64,000 nt of DNA from NCBI GenBank assembly GCA_012934845.2, contig WNNJ02000411.1, positions 62,001 through 126,000 of the forward strand. Reading direction: 5' to 3'. Made by a program: the position numbers and the translations under genes. The stretch's first letter is position 1, and each line of letters opens with the position of its first letter. The notes under the pieces were generated by a model. It saw only the letters and a program-made list of their open reading frames with translations. It ran no database searches and was not told the origin of the DNA. Below, one piece after another: positions 10,588 to 22,038 of this stretch. The DNA is from Pomphorhynchus laevis (Eukaryota > Acanthocephala > Palaeacanthocephala > Echinorhynchida > Pomphorhynchidae).

Positions 10588-13048
10588 TCACGGCCTCAGG
10601 TCCAGCGGGATCTGAGCCCTCCAGCTAATCCAACACGCCGCTCTTCGACTGAACCACCCGGGGTCTATCACCCCCCGAAGAATCCAATCTAGGCGGACTA
10701 TGCGCGGTAATCGCGAGATGAGGAGCTTGAGAAACCTTAGTCTTTGCTCTGGAGGACTTCCTCTCGAAAAGAAGACTAATCCCGAGATAGCCCAAGTACC
10801 CCAGAGGCGCACTTGGGTTTTCCCATTCAACGACAGATGCTGAGCCCGTTTCAGGGCCCACCTAGCTTTCTTCAGGATACGTTTAAGTCTATCCAGGTCA
10901 GCTTTCGCCGACCAGTTCACCGTAACAGTGAACCCCAGGTATTTTACTCGACTTGTGAAGGTAGGGAGTGGTTGATTAGTCAATATAGAAGATAGAGCTG
11001 AGAGTGCTAGTCTCTTTAATTTTTTCTTTGTCGCAGGGGTGCCATGAAAGACAACTACCTGCGATTTGGATGAATTTAAAATAAGATTGGATAGGGTCAG
11101 CTGGTCTGTTAATCTTAAAAAGAAACGGCTGATGTCCTGAAGCGACATCTTTGCACCTGCGTCCAGAGAACAGGGCCGTGGTATCATCAGCGTATACCAC
11201 TAGATGTTGATCACGTTTAAAATTCTTGAATAGTACAATGGAGGCAGCAAGAAATAAGATAGGAGAAAGTGGGGATCCTTGGGGCACACCTGTAATAGGG
11301 TAGAACTGACACGCATCAGGGTCGTCTTCATAGTAGAACCTCTTGGTAAACAGTAATATCTCCACCCTGTTAACAATTCTCGCAGGCAACCCGAGTGACC
11401 TGAGAGAGGAGATAACAAAGGGAATGGAAATGCGGTCAAATGCAGCAGAAAAGTCAAGGAAAACAGCCACAGCTAGTTGATGGCTATTATCCCTACAAAA
11501 CTGATGCACTTCACCTATTGCTGAATGAACCGAGCGTCCCTTGACAAACCCGTGAAAACTCGGTGGGATCAAATTACGCCTACTTAAATGGTCGCGGATT
11601 CTACGCGCAAGCGCTTTTTCGTAGATGGAGATGAGGGAGTTTTGAATCGAAATGGGACGCAGATCTTTGGGACATGAAACCGGACTATGCTTTGGTAAGA
11701 AAATTCTACGACTAATATTGATGCCGGCTACATCGGATGGTGAGGCTAAAAGCATTGTGACGGCCACTTCTCTTCTTTGATCGGCTGTCAAAAGCTGACA
11801 GACTCGAGAAGATAGTGGAGCGACGGATTTAGAGGTGCCCGGAAGTGGCCCCCAGGAGTTCAGGATATCTGTAACAGATAAGTCCCTGCTTCTGAAGTCA
11901 CCCCAAGGCGGGATTGGTTGGGGAGATTGAGTGGCTCCATAATTATGTAGGGATAGTGACTCCTTCAAAACATTATCAAGGCCTATACTACCAATCCAAC
12001 CCAAAGCTCTATCCTTCCAACAGACAAACTTCTCCTTCTTGAATATCTTCCAGAAGGAAGACTGAGAAGGGTTAAGGTGAGCGATGTTCGCCTTATCCCT
12101 GCTCAGCTGGAACCTATATCTAGTGCTCCAGTATTCATTCGAGATGGCCTGCCTGGCGGAAACAGAGACATTGGGAAGACGTAGCATTTTAGCCAAAACC
12201 TTGAGTTTTGTTGGAGTGGGATTGTAAATATGACCTTTATAGGTAGTCGAAAGAAACGCGGTAGCTTGCGAGGAGAGGAAGGAATTAAATTCGGTCAAAT
12301 TCTCATTACCAATTCTGGGGAAGAGTTGGATAGCCGCCTGAAAGAAAGCCACTCTGATGGGATCAAAGTGAAACCTCCTTCTAAGCAACGTATCTTCCTC
12401 TATCCGCCAACGAATTAGGTCATGAGAGATGGTCTGTTTTTGGCGCGACTGCTCAGTGCAGATGGGTTTCAACAACCACATCTTATGAAGCAGTAATATG
12501 TCGAGGAGAGAATTAGTTGTTGAGCAATGAAAAGTTGGGGACGGTGGTTTGTGAATAAGGTAATCGTTCCTGGCTCTGCGGAGTGGGGCATTAATCCAAC
12601 GACCAGTTCTGTCGTTGAAGTCACCGAGTAACATGTCATAGCCACTACCCAAGATACGGTCCAGGAGATCACGGTTCTTGTGAATTTCCCCTGGCCTAAT
12701 ATAGATATTGGCTATGCTGATACGTTTACCATTCTTACAAAGTGAAACAGCTAAACAAGACAGGGCTGGACAAGAATAGTTTAAAAGAAGGGATGATCTT
12801 AAGGAGCATTTAACTAGGGTTAAGAGACCTTGAGATGAAGAGGCGTGAGGAGGGGTTATGTACGGAGTGAAGTGGGTGTAAATATGCTTGGGGATAAATC
12901 GAGTAATGTCCTGGGGGATACGGATAGACCGCGTCTCCTGAAGGACTATAACATCCGCATCTCTACCAGATAGAAGGCTAAGAGCAGAAGCACCTCCCGA
13001 ATTCCACTGAAGTATATTCAGTGAAAAAGGCTCTTGACTACTTTGCAT
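10588..13048 (-). CDS. LINE-A ORF2 (A3): APE endonuclease-reverse transcriptase, one frameshift
   Basis: The polyprotein nicks target DNA and copies the element RNA by target-primed reverse transcription. Endonuclease motifs are QWNSGG at residues 14-19, LQET with E39, LGDFNDR with GDFN at 142-145, and SHD at 208-210. RT boxes are LRPIS at 463-467, FLDFSAAFDRIS with FLDFSAAFD at 530-538, GVPQGSPLSP at 587-596 and YADD at 619-622. The C-terminus has KYLGFTVTVNWSAKADLDR and ends at the stop at 10588. One frameshift separates residue ~637 from the rest: near 11140 this copy has one extra base (GTCCTGAAGCG) relative to copy A6 (GTCCGAAGCG). Otherwise the ~820-codon frame is open. Confidence 0.9.
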
Positions 13049-13082
13049 TGTGTTACGACAGCTGGAGTGGGATGCCTACCTC

Positions 13083-14279
13083 CTAGCAGAAACTAGGAGA
13101 GAGAAAGTTGCCCTTCTCACTCCCAGCCCTACCAGGAGAAGACACTTGCCCACCGGCATTATCTTCATCTCCCTCTGAGGCCAACAACTCCCAGCATATA
13201 TCATCTTTCTTTGCCAACTTCAAGGAAGCCAACTTTTGTTTAGAAGATGATCTCTTCTTAGAACGGGGGGCTCTCTTTGAAGAGGTAAGAATCGTCGATG
13301 GAGGAGAACGGGACTCCTCGAATTTCGCTATCAGATGGTTCATTAAGGCTCGAATCTCGTCTTTATATGTCTGTAGTCTTGCGTCAACAATTTTGAAAAT
13401 GTCGGTGTCGGACATACCATAACCGTTTGAATTGGATAAGCTGGCAGCGGCAAAGTGGGCCGGTTTGACCGGTGCCCCACAATGCCTTAATTTGTATTCT
13501 TTGAAGATAGGACATCTTCTAGACCAGGCCGGGTGCTGACCACCACAATTGGAACACAGAGGGGGGAGAGAACATTTCCCCTCATGGACTTCGGAAGAGC
13601 TGCAAACCCCACACGTATGGGGCCTAGTACAGTTCGAGGACCAGTGCCCCCAGAGGTGGCACCCATTGCAATGGGGGTATGTTAAGTCATCAGCATCTAC
13701 GATATTGAAAGAAAGATTGTACCCCAGAAAGGGGTTACATTTGCTTTTAGCCAGACATTCCGCCTGATCGACTGCGGTATAACAGAATGCTATTGGTATA
13801 GCCTGGCCTTTCTTGCCCAGGATTGGGCGAATATTATGAATTTTGAACTCAGATGTGAGAGCAATGATATCTTCCTCCGTTGCGAATGGCGGAAAATTAT
13901 TAATTTTCAAAGTCGCCTGAATAGGCCTGTAAGTAGTTGACCCAAATTCTTTTAAGTGTGTTTCGAAAAATTCTAGGTACGATGCTGCCAGATCTGGACA
14001 GCTGAAAGAAACCCTGATTTCGGAATCTAAATATTTTATCGAATTAAATAGAATTCTCTTCTTATAAGAGCTTGTAAACTCTCTCAGAAAAATATTGAAA
14101 AGATTCTTCCTTTCAAATGGTTGAAGAAGTCTGATTATTACCAGATTCACCACTTTAGGCACAGGAGGGAGTTCTCCATCTGTGCTTGAGATTAAAAAAT
14201 TAGACGAAATAGGACTAACCTTGTTTTCTTTGGCTTGAAAATTCGATGTTACATTGGAAATACCTGAGTTCCGTTCCAT
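13083..14279 (-). CDS. LINE-A ORF1 (A3): intact 398-aa CCHC zinc-knuckle protein
   Basis: An uninterrupted 398-codon frame. The N-terminal ~50 residues are variable and polar. A conserved core follows (ELPPVPKVVNLVIIRLLQ, LFNIFLREF, FNSIKYLDSEIRVSF, ATLKINNFPPFATEEDI) whose last part resembles an RRM-like fold. Around residues 212-270 come three knuckles: CNGCHLWGHWSSNC, CGVCSSSEVHEGKC and CSNCGGQHPAWSRRC. The C-terminus is rich in K, R and S (SKKRSSSKQK). By analogy with I/R1/Jockey ORF1 it should bind the element RNA. It precedes ORF2 by 34 nt in a different frame, so ORF2 probably depends on re-initiation. Confidence 0.9.
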   Translation of the reverse strand: MERNSGISNVTSNFQAKENKVSPISSNFLISSTDGELPPVPKVVNLVIIRLLQPFERKNLFNIFLREFTSSYKKRILFNSIKYLDSEIRVSFSCPDLAASYLEFFETHLKEFGSTTYRPIQATLKINNFPPFATEEDIIALTSEFKIHNIRPILGKKGQAIPIAFCYTAVDQAECLAKSKCNPFLGYNLSFNIVDADDLTYPHCNGCHLWGHWSSNCTRPHTCGVCSSSEVHEGKCSLPPLCSNCGGQHPAWSRRCPIFKEYKLRHCGAPVKPAHFAAASLSNSNGYGMSDTDIFKIVDARLQTYKDEIRALMNHLIAKFEESRSPPSTILTSSKRAPRSKKRSSSKQKLASLKLAKKDDICWELLASEGDEDNAGGQVSSPGRAGSEKGNFLSPSFC

Positions 14280-14425
14280 ATTAGCTTGATTTTGTAAGTT
14301 GTTTGAAGCACCGATGGTAAATTTTTCTACAATTTTTTCTGAAAAATAGTGATTATGAGGATGCCATCAGCATACTGCATGATTCCAATATTGAAAAGTA
14401 AAACGATTACAAACTACGCAGTTTC

Positions 14426-14438
14426 AGACCAAAACTTC
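14426..14438. repeat. 13-bp target-site duplication, left copy
   Basis: AGACCAAAACTTC, repeated exactly at 18310-18322, bracketing LINE-A copy A4. Confidence 0.8.
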
Positions 14439-14455
14439 GGAATTTCCTTACAAAA

Positions 14456-15589
14456 ATGCAAGTAGAAGCAACTGTCGGAGCATCAAAAGCAAGCAAAAGC
14501 ATATTTTCAAGTAAAAACATGAAAAAACTGGATCAGATTTCGTCCAATTTCAACGATATTTCTACGAATAAAGGTATTTTTCTGAATCAAGTGAACAACG
14601 ACAAGGTTAGTACTGTTTGTTCTTCTATTACTGTTGAGGAGGTTCTTCCTCCTGTCAAGAAACTGACAAATTTGGCCATTATAACAGCGACGAAACCGTT
14701 GGAAAAACACTTACTGTTTAGAACGTTTCTAAGAGATTCTGCTCTAAAATACTCAGAAAGAATTATTTTTAGCAATGTCAAATTGTTCGACAACTCGATT
14801 AGAATCTCTTTTTCATTACCGGATCTATTACAAGTATACAGTAAGTTTTTCAAAGAAAAATTATCTAAAATTGGAACTATTTTAATCAAGCCAATAATGG
14901 CTACACTTAAAATTTCTAACTTCTCATTGCAATTGGAGCCTGAAGACCTGAATTCACTGCAGAAAAAGTTCAAATTAACTAATCTTCGACAATTAAAGGG
15001 GAAGGAAGAAACAGATCTCCCCATCGCGTTCGGCTCTGCGGAGCTCAACCAAGCTGACATTTTTTCTATGAGCAATGCCAACCCGTTTCTCGGATATAAT
15101 CTAGTCTTCCTTCTGGTGAAACAGGATGATCTGACATTCCCGCACTGCTCCGCTTGCCACAAGTGGGGGCACTGGAAATTTTCATGCTGCTCAACCACCC
15201 ATTGTGGGGTCTGCGGAAAGGAGTCTTGCCCGAGTTTGTCTGAAGGAATTAAATGCACTGCGCCTGCAGTGTGCTCTAACTGTCATGGCTTGCACCCAGC
15301 ATGGTCCCGACGCTGTGCTGCTTTTAAATCCTACAAGAGCCGTTTCGTTGGGTCGCGACCTAAATCATTTTCTGTCGCCCTCAAGACGAATAACGAAGAT
15401 TCCAGAATGTCTGATGCTGAAATTTTAAACGTCATAGATGCTAAAAATTCTGAAGCAATCGCATCTATGCAGAATTTACTGCAAAACTTCGTCTCGACCT
15501 TTATGGGCACGTCTCCAATGCTGGCTGCTACGATTTTGAACCAATCTAAGAAAAGAGGAGCATCTGTGCCGAAAGTCCCACCCATATAG
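14456..15589 (+). CDS. LINE-A ORF1 (A4): intact 377-aa CCHC zinc-knuckle protein
   Basis: An open 377-codon frame with the LINE-A ORF1 layout: a polar N-terminus, VKKLTNLAIITATKPLEKH, LFRTFLRDSALKY, FSNVKLFDNSIRISF and PIMATLKISNFSLQLEPEDL. Knuckles follow at roughly residues 225-285: CSACHKWGHWKFSC, CGVCGKESCPSLSEGIKC (an unusual spacing) and CSNCHGLHPAWSRRC. It is clearly diverged from A3 ORF1, so it belongs to a distinct lineage. The preserved frame beside a decayed ORF2 suggests a moderately recent insertion. Confidence 0.85.
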   Translation: MQVEATVGASKASKSIFSSKNMKKLDQISSNFNDISTNKGIFLNQVNNDKVSTVCSSITVEEVLPPVKKLTNLAIITATKPLEKHLLFRTFLRDSALKYSERIIFSNVKLFDNSIRISFSLPDLLQVYSKFFKEKLSKIGTILIKPIMATLKISNFSLQLEPEDLNSLQKKFKLTNLRQLKGKEETDLPIAFGSAELNQADIFSMSNANPFLGYNLVFLLVKQDDLTFPHCSACHKWGHWKFSCCSTTHCGVCGKESCPSLSEGIKCTAPAVCSNCHGLHPAWSRRCAAFKSYKSRFVGSRPKSFSVALKTNNEDSRMSDAEILNVIDAKNSEAIASMQNLLQNFVSTFMGTSPMLAATILNQSKKRGASVPKVPPI

Positions 15590-15740
15590 ATGGAGAGACT
15601 CCTAAATAAGAACAATTCCCGGGGAAATGAAGATATTGCTCAGGGTGCTCCGGCCCCCGATGGGGCTAGTGGTAGGGTGTAACCCTCCCTGCACCTAGCT
15701 CTGTCTAGGCTGGTGGCTCCCGTCTAACTGATCTGCCACA

Positions 15741-18195
15741 ATGGTGAGTAAACCCGAGCCTTTTTCACTGAATGTTCTTCAGTGGAATTCGATAGGTGCT
15801 TCTGCCCTTGAGACTTTTATCTGGTAGAGATGCAGATGTTATAGTCCTTCAGGAGACGCGGTCTATCCGTCTTCCCCAGGACATTACTCGATTTATCCCA
15901 AAACATATATGTTCCCACTATACTCCGTACATAACCCCACCTCACTCCTCTTCATCTCAAGGACTCTTGACCTTAGTTAAGTGCTCCTTAAGGTCCTCCC
16001 TCCTATTAAACTACTCATGCCCAGCCATGTCTTGTTTAGTAGTTTCACTCAGTAAGAACGGTAAACGCCTCAGTCTTGCCAATATCTACATACATCCAGG
16101 GGAGATTCACAAGAACCGTGACATCCTGTATGGTATAATCGATAGCGGCTACGACATGATACTTGGGGATTTCAACGACAGAACTCGTCGTTGGATCAAT
16201 GCAGCATTTCGCAGAGCTAGGAACGGTTATCTTATTCACAAATCTCCTTCCTCTACCTTTCATTGCATATCAACAAATTCAATCCCCGACATTCTACTTT
16301 TTCACTCGAGGTGGTTGTTAAAACCCCTCTGCACGGAACAGTCGCGTCAGCAATTGTCCACCTCTCATGATCTAATTCGTTGGAGAATTGAGGAAGATAC
16401 TTTGCTTCGAAGGAGGTTTCACTTTGATCCTATCAGAGTGGCCTTCTTTCAAGCGGCTATCCAACTCTTTCCAAGAATAGGAAATTAGAGTCTGACCGAA
16501 TTTAATACCTACCTCTTTTCGCAAGCTACCGCGATTTTATCGACTACCTATTAAGGTCGTATATACAATCCTACTCCAACGAAACTCAAGGTCTTAGCGA
16601 AATTGCTTAACCTCCCTAATCTCTCTGTTTCCGCCAGACAGGCTCTCTCGAATGAATACTGGAGCACTAGATATAGGTTTAAGCTGAGTAGGGATAGGAC
16701 GAGTATTGCTCGCCTTGGTCCTTCTCAGTCTTCATTTTGGAAGATTTTCCAGAAGGAGAAGTTTGTTTGCTGGAAGGATAGAGCATTGGGTTGGATAGGG
16801 AATGTAGGCCTTGATAAAGTTTTAGAGGAGTCACTGGCCCTACACAACTATGGAACCACTCAATCACCTCAACCAATCCCGCCTTGGTGTAACTTCAGGA
16901 GTAGGGATCTATCTGTTACGGATATCTTTAACTCCTGGGGTCCATTTCCGGGCACCTCCAAATCCGTCGCTCCACTTTCTTCTCGGGTCTGTCAGCTTTT
17001 GACAGCTGATCAGAGAAGAGAGGTGGCCGTCACAATGCTTTTAGCTCCCCATCCGATGTAGCAGGCATCAATATTAGTAAGCGTATTTTTCTTCCTAAGA
17101 AAAAATCCTGCTCATGCCCTAAAGATCTGCGACCCATTTCGATTCAAAATGCCCTCGTGTCGATTTACGAAAAAGCGCTTGCGCGTAAAATCCGCGACTA
17201 TTTAAGTAGGCGTAATTTGATCCCTCCAGGTTTTCATGGGTTTGTCAAAGGTCGCTCGGTCCATTCAGCAGTTGGTGAGGTGGAGCAGTTTTGTCGGGAT
17301 AATAGCCATCGCCTAGTTGTGGCTGTTTTCCTTGATTTTTCTGCTGCATTTGACCGCATCTCCATTCCTTTTGTGATCTCTTCTCTCAGGTCCCTCGGGT
17401 TGCCTGCGAGAATTGTGAACAGAGTGGAGATCCTGCTGTATGCCAAGCGTTTTTACTATTAAGACGACCCTATTACGCGTCAGTTCTACCCTATTACGGG
17501 TGTGCCTCAAGGTTCCCCACTTTATCCTATCTTATACCTTGCTGCCTCAATTAAACTATTCAAAATATTTAAACGCGAACAACGTCTCGTGGTGTACGCT
17601 GATGACACCACAGCCCTGTTCACTGGACGCAGGTGTAAAGACGTAGTATCTGACATCAGCCGTTTCTTTCCAAGATTAAAAGACCAGCTACCCCAATCCA
17701 ATCTTATTTTAAACTCTGCGAAATCACAGGTAGTAGTTTTCCATGGCTCCCCTACAACAACAAAGAAAAAACTTAAGAGACTAGCACTCTCCTCCATATT
17801 TGCCTCTGAACCGCTCCCTACCTTCACAAGTCGAGTAAAATACCTGGGGTTCACCGTTACGGTGAATTGGTCGGCGAAAGCTGACTGGATAGACTTAAAC
17901 CTATCCTGCAGAAAGCTTGGTGGGCTCTGAAACGGGCCCAGCATCTGTCGTTGAATGGGAAAACCCAGGTGCGCCTTTGGGGCACCTGGGCTATCTCGGG
18001 ATTAGTCTTCTTCTCAAGAGGACGTCCCCCAGAGCAAAGACTAAGGTTTCTGAAACTCCTCGTATCCCGTTTACCCAGCATCGTCCGCACCGAATGGATT
18101 CTTCAGGGGGTGAAAGACCCCGGGTGGTTCAATCGGAAAGCGGCGTGTTGGATCGGTTGGGGGCTCAGATCCCCATGGATTTGAGGCCGGATTAA
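15741..18195 (+). pseudogene. LINE-A ORF2 (A4): endonuclease + RT, several breaks
   Basis: It starts MVSKPEPFSLNVLQWNSIG at 15741. A frame change follows within ~80 nt, after which the endonuclease continues (VIVLQETRS, MILGDFNDRTRRW, SHDLIRWRIEEDTLLRR). A stop occurs near 16486, then the linker, RT (FLDFSAAFDRIS at ~17330, with its frame ending near 17462; VPQGSPLYP; VVYADDTTALF) and the C-terminal KYLGFTVTVNWSAKAD. The stop is at 18195. There are at least five interruptions. Confidence 0.85.
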
Positions 18196-18309
18196 AGGAA
18201 GCCTTTTACGAAGATTCAAGAAACTGATCATTTCATCCTACTGACCTATATATTCTTTCTTGAATTGATTTATCTTGTTTATTTAGTAATAAAACCTTTA
18301 TTTATTTAT

Positions 18310-18322
18310 AGACCAAAACTTC
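18310..18322. repeat. 13-bp target-site duplication, right copy
   Basis: AGACCAAAACTTC, identical to 14426-14438. It marks the 3' boundary of LINE-A copy A4. Confidence 0.8.
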
Positions 18323-18399
18323 AATAAATATATTATATTAATCGCTACATCGATTAATTGATGTATATTATACAAATCGATGGGAAAAACGGTTAATGA

Positions 18400-19095
18400 C
18401 TATTTAACAAAGTCAAATGCTCGCAGTCTTTACCCGAAGAGACAAGAGCTACGTGTTCGTATTCAGACGTTTACACTTACTTGTAACAATCACTGAATTA
18501 TAATTGGCATCGGATATTAATGATCGAGATATTGAATTGTGTAATTTATGTTTCTTGTCCTACTGATGGAACGGATACTAGGGGCGGAGGTGTTATGTTG
18601 CATCTGAACAATGCAGTATCATTTCGTTAAATTAGCACTAGTTTAATAAATGAAATCAAACATTTGTAAGTTAGTCTCGTCATATATACAAAGTCATCTG
18701 ATTGTTAGTGTAATTTATCTATGTGGGTTCTCTAAAGTTGCAGAAATAGTAAGAAATGTCTAAATTTGGTTTATCTGGTGATCTGAATATACCTTATGTC
18801 AATTGGGATACATATGCAGCTGGAATATGTTGTGATAATGCATCTGTAGAGTTGCCCAACTCGATCAAATACTTGTTCTCGACCCAACATATAGATCAAT
18901 ATACAAGATTTAGTAAATATAAACGATCGCTACTTGACTTGTGCCAGACCAATATACATCATACAATTGAAAATGTATATTATTATATACAGGGTTTTGA
19001 CCAAATAGGCCGTTTTGTCCGCTCATCGTACATTACAACACATGAAACAAACATATCAATTACAACCAAACCAAGGATAAGAACTTCCAATATTG
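18400..19095 (+). pseudogene. CR1-like (LINE-E type) endonuclease fragment
   Basis: Pieces of an APE endonuclease domain in order on the + strand: NARSLYPKRQELRVRIQ (~18418), ITESWL-like and DIND (~18490-18530), DTRGGGVMLHLNNAVSF (~18580), then LSGDLNIPYVNWDTYAAG (18776) and YTRFSKYKRSLLDL (~18900). The GDLN/GDFN box and the RGGGV box are diagnostic of CR1/Jockey-like ORF2. Frames shift between pieces, and the RT part is absent. It abuts the opposite-strand LINE-E copy. Confidence 0.6.
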
Positions 19096-19239
19096 CCTTG
19101 ATCAGCGTGTCTTATCTAAGTGTTGACTATGGCTTTGAATTGGCTCAATGATGACACAGTCATGATGTCGTGAGGCAATGAGTTCCACAACTTTCTCACT
19201 CTGCGTGACAATCGCGATACCATTGTCGACCTTACAATT

Positions 19240-21990
19240 TGTCTTGCAGTAACGCGAGATAATGACCCCTGTGACTTTGTCGGACATTCAATTCAGCACG
19301 TTCACTTGGGTAGTCGTCTATCTCCTTTACTATAGACCACATCGCAAACAGATCCAGAACGAGTAGCCTGGCTTGCACTAATATCATGCCTATTGAAGTT
19401 AAACGATCACTATAACTCATCATTTTACATCCTCGAACGAGCTTGCTGCCACGACGTAGAATTTTCTCCAAATCCCTCATTTCACCTATCGTGGAAGGTA
19501 ATGATGCGCCTGGATAACATATTCGATATGGGGACAAACAAGCGCATTATATAGCAGAGCAAAGCACCGAGGAGATGTTGACAAGAAGCAAGTTTTAATC
19601 GATAAATCATCTTCTTTGCTGAACTGCAACGTCTTTCAGTATCAATTCTAGTTTTAAGTGTCGATTGCATAAGTATGCCAATATCACGAACCGGATTAGT
19701 CGAAATGATACTATATGTCCCGACACTATACAAGGAAGACACATTGGACCTGCCGAGACGAATATGTGATCACTAAGAAATGTTTAACAATACCCCAGTA
19801 TTAACACTCCATGTATAAACCCTGTCAATGTCACGCTGTAAGCGGATATGGTTATTTGCAAATATGACCTCACACCAGATTTTGATGTCGTCAGCAAAGG
19901 CTAAGCACAAACAATGAAGTTGTGTGAGTAAACTGTTCATGAACATGTTTAACAATAAAGGTCCTAGTACAGAACCCTGAGGAACTTCTGACGTAATTAA
20001 ATGTGGTGAGGATAGGGTACTACCAACTCGTACTCTGAAAGATATGCTAGATAGCAAATCTCTAATATATCCTATACCTGAGCTATAAACGCCGTAGCTG
20101 GCCACTGTTTGAATGAGAAGACTATGGGGAACACGATCAAACGCACGACTAAAATCGAACAGAATAGCGTCAACTGCCTTTTCTTGAGACATGAATATAA
20201 TCCAAGCCTCAAGGGCAGACAAAAGGTTGGTAAGGCAAGAACGTCCTTTTCTGAAGCCATGTCGCATAAAGCTATGTTGACCTGATATGCTCAAGTGTCT
20301 GAATATATGTTCGTGGATGATCCTTTCCAGTACCTTACCCAAATGACTTGTTAGACTTATAGCTCGATAGTTGTCTGCTAGCCGCGGGTCACATTTTTTA
20401 AATACCGGCACAACTATCGCACTCTTCCATTCAGACTGTACCTCCATGCTATCCAGAGATGCCTGAAACAAGCTAGTGAATGAAGGAGCCAAATGTCGAC
20501 TCTACACCCTTAGTAGATGCGAATGAATATTATCAGAACCTGAAAAAGATGAAGACGACAAATGTGATAACCTCCAAGCCACATTATTCACATTGATTAT
20601 AATGGGAGCACTAAAGCACGTAGGAAAACTGACTGTCTGAACACTATCTTCTATGGTCGAACTAGCATTGTGTAGGTCAAATGCATTAGCAAACTCATTA
20701 GCAACGTCAGAAGGGGAATCAAGCAACTTACTGTTTGATGATAATCTAGTGATTGCACAATAAGTACGCGTATTTTGACGAACATATGACCAAAAGCGTT
20801 TGGGCGATCTATTTAAAGATTGCACAATTTGGTCATCATACTCCATACGTTTCTTAATTCTGAGGCGTTTATATGCATTGCGAGCAAGTTTGAATTGAGC
20901 AATCAAATTACCTTTCTGTCCACACTTACTGAACAAAGTGTTGCGTCTTTTGAGAGTTTCACGTAGACTACTGTCAAACCACGGAGGCTTCTTATGAGCA
21001 GTTTTACGTATTAATCTACGCGGAGCAAAATAATCAGATATATGAATTAGTAAATCTCGAATGAAGTACCAACGTTCCTGGTTTCCAACATAACCACACT
21101 CAAAGTTCAACGAGGACACAAACTGTTGTAACATCTCAACATCAACATGACGCCATGATCTCTTCGTCAATGCAGGTTCGGCATTGATTGCAAGAATATC
21201 TGAAGCTATAGTCCGCTTAAACACCAAAACACAGTGATCACTTCCTTCTATTGGAGGATTATGGGATAGGTCACATATCTGACCATCTCTTTGAGAAAAT
21301 AAAAGATCAAGTATAGAACGTACTATATCAGTGCCAAATCTAGTAGGAGCAGATACATGCTGAATGAGTAACTGATTACATACCAAGAACTCCCATAGGT
21401 TCTTATCCTCACGGAAACAGTTACCAATGATACTGTTGCCATCTTGATCAATCACCAGAGTCGGTAGATTAAAATCACCAACTAAGATGAACGAGTGATC
21501 ACTCATACTACAAGCTCTAGTTAAAATATGCATCAGCTTATCATGTAAAATGGCTGATTTGGGTGTTTGATAAAGAATACCAAATGAAACGTGGAGGCTA
21601 TATATAACAAGATCAAATATTAATCACTCACATGTCCCTTCTCCATTTGAATATATCACTATATTGCTAATAACGTTTCTATCCTAAACATAAAGTGCTA
21701 ATCCACCACCCCTCTTAGGAAGGCATCTATCTGAACGTAACAATTGATAACCTGGAATAGATACTACGTTATCAAGAATAGCATCGTGCAACCACGTCTC
21801 AGAAATAGCCAACACGTCTGTATGCTTAGAATGCATCCAAGCTCTAACATCATCACGATTCGAAATTAAACTACGAATATTTTTGTGTAGCCAATGATAG
21901 CAGCACGTTAAGACGTGCTACCCCGAGAATGCACATCAGCATTCGGAATCAAACAATCGAAACAAATGAGATCGCCCTCGTTACGAGTGG
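19240..21990 (-). pseudogene. LINE-E ORF2: APE endonuclease + CR1-like RT, few breaks
   Basis: The endonuclease starts near 21990 (NIRSLISNRDDVRAWM, LAISETWLHDAILDN, KRGGGLALYV) and continues open from 21533 (FILVGDFNLPT, APTRFGTDIVRSILDLLFSQ, EGSDHCVLVF, KRRNTLFSKCG). One in-frame stop near 20502 separates it from the RT: NYRAISLTSHLGKVLERI, GFRKGRSCLTNLLSALEAW, ILFDFSRAFDRVPHSLL, EVPQGSVLGPLLLNMF, LAFADDIKIW. The FADD box is intact. The post-RT segment (RDIGILMQSTLKTRID, ILRRGSKLVRG) lies in other frames after 19770. Confidence 0.85.
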
Positions 21991-22038
21991 ACGCCAACGC
22001 ACAAACGGCCATTTCCGGAACTCAAAAATTCAGAATAA

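Larger units (their letters stand above)
10470..14345 (-). mobile_element. LINE-A copy A3 (upstream member of array), essentially complete
   Basis: This is the best-preserved LINE-A in the window, ~3.87 kb. It has a 5' start CACTATTTTTCAG near 14345, an intact ORF1 (14279-13083), a 34-nt gap, ORF2 from 13048 with one frameshift, a short 3' UTR and a TTATCTTATCTT tail at 10481-10470. The tail is followed immediately by the 5' end of A2. Copy A6 at 35.8-37.5 kb is nearly identical over its length, so this subfamily moved or was duplicated recently. Confidence 0.9.
14439..18309 (+). mobile_element. LINE-A copy A4, complete insertion with TSD
   Basis: A + strand LINE-A of ~3.87 kb flanked by an exact 13-bp direct repeat (14426-14438 and 18310-18322). 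The 5' leader is only ~17 nt before the ORF1 ATG. The 3' end is AATAAAACCTTTATTTATTTAT, a TTTA-type tail unlike the TTATC tails of A1-A3 and A6 but like that of A5, so A4 and A5 form a second subfamily. It lies head-to-head with A3. Confidence 0.85.

Noticed and set aside
3484-14345. Chromosome end protected by telomeric retrotransposons
   Set aside because: The array resembles HeT-A/TART organisation, but it is followed by 50 kb of mixed DNA with host genes and contains LINEs in both orientations. No telomeric simple repeat was found.
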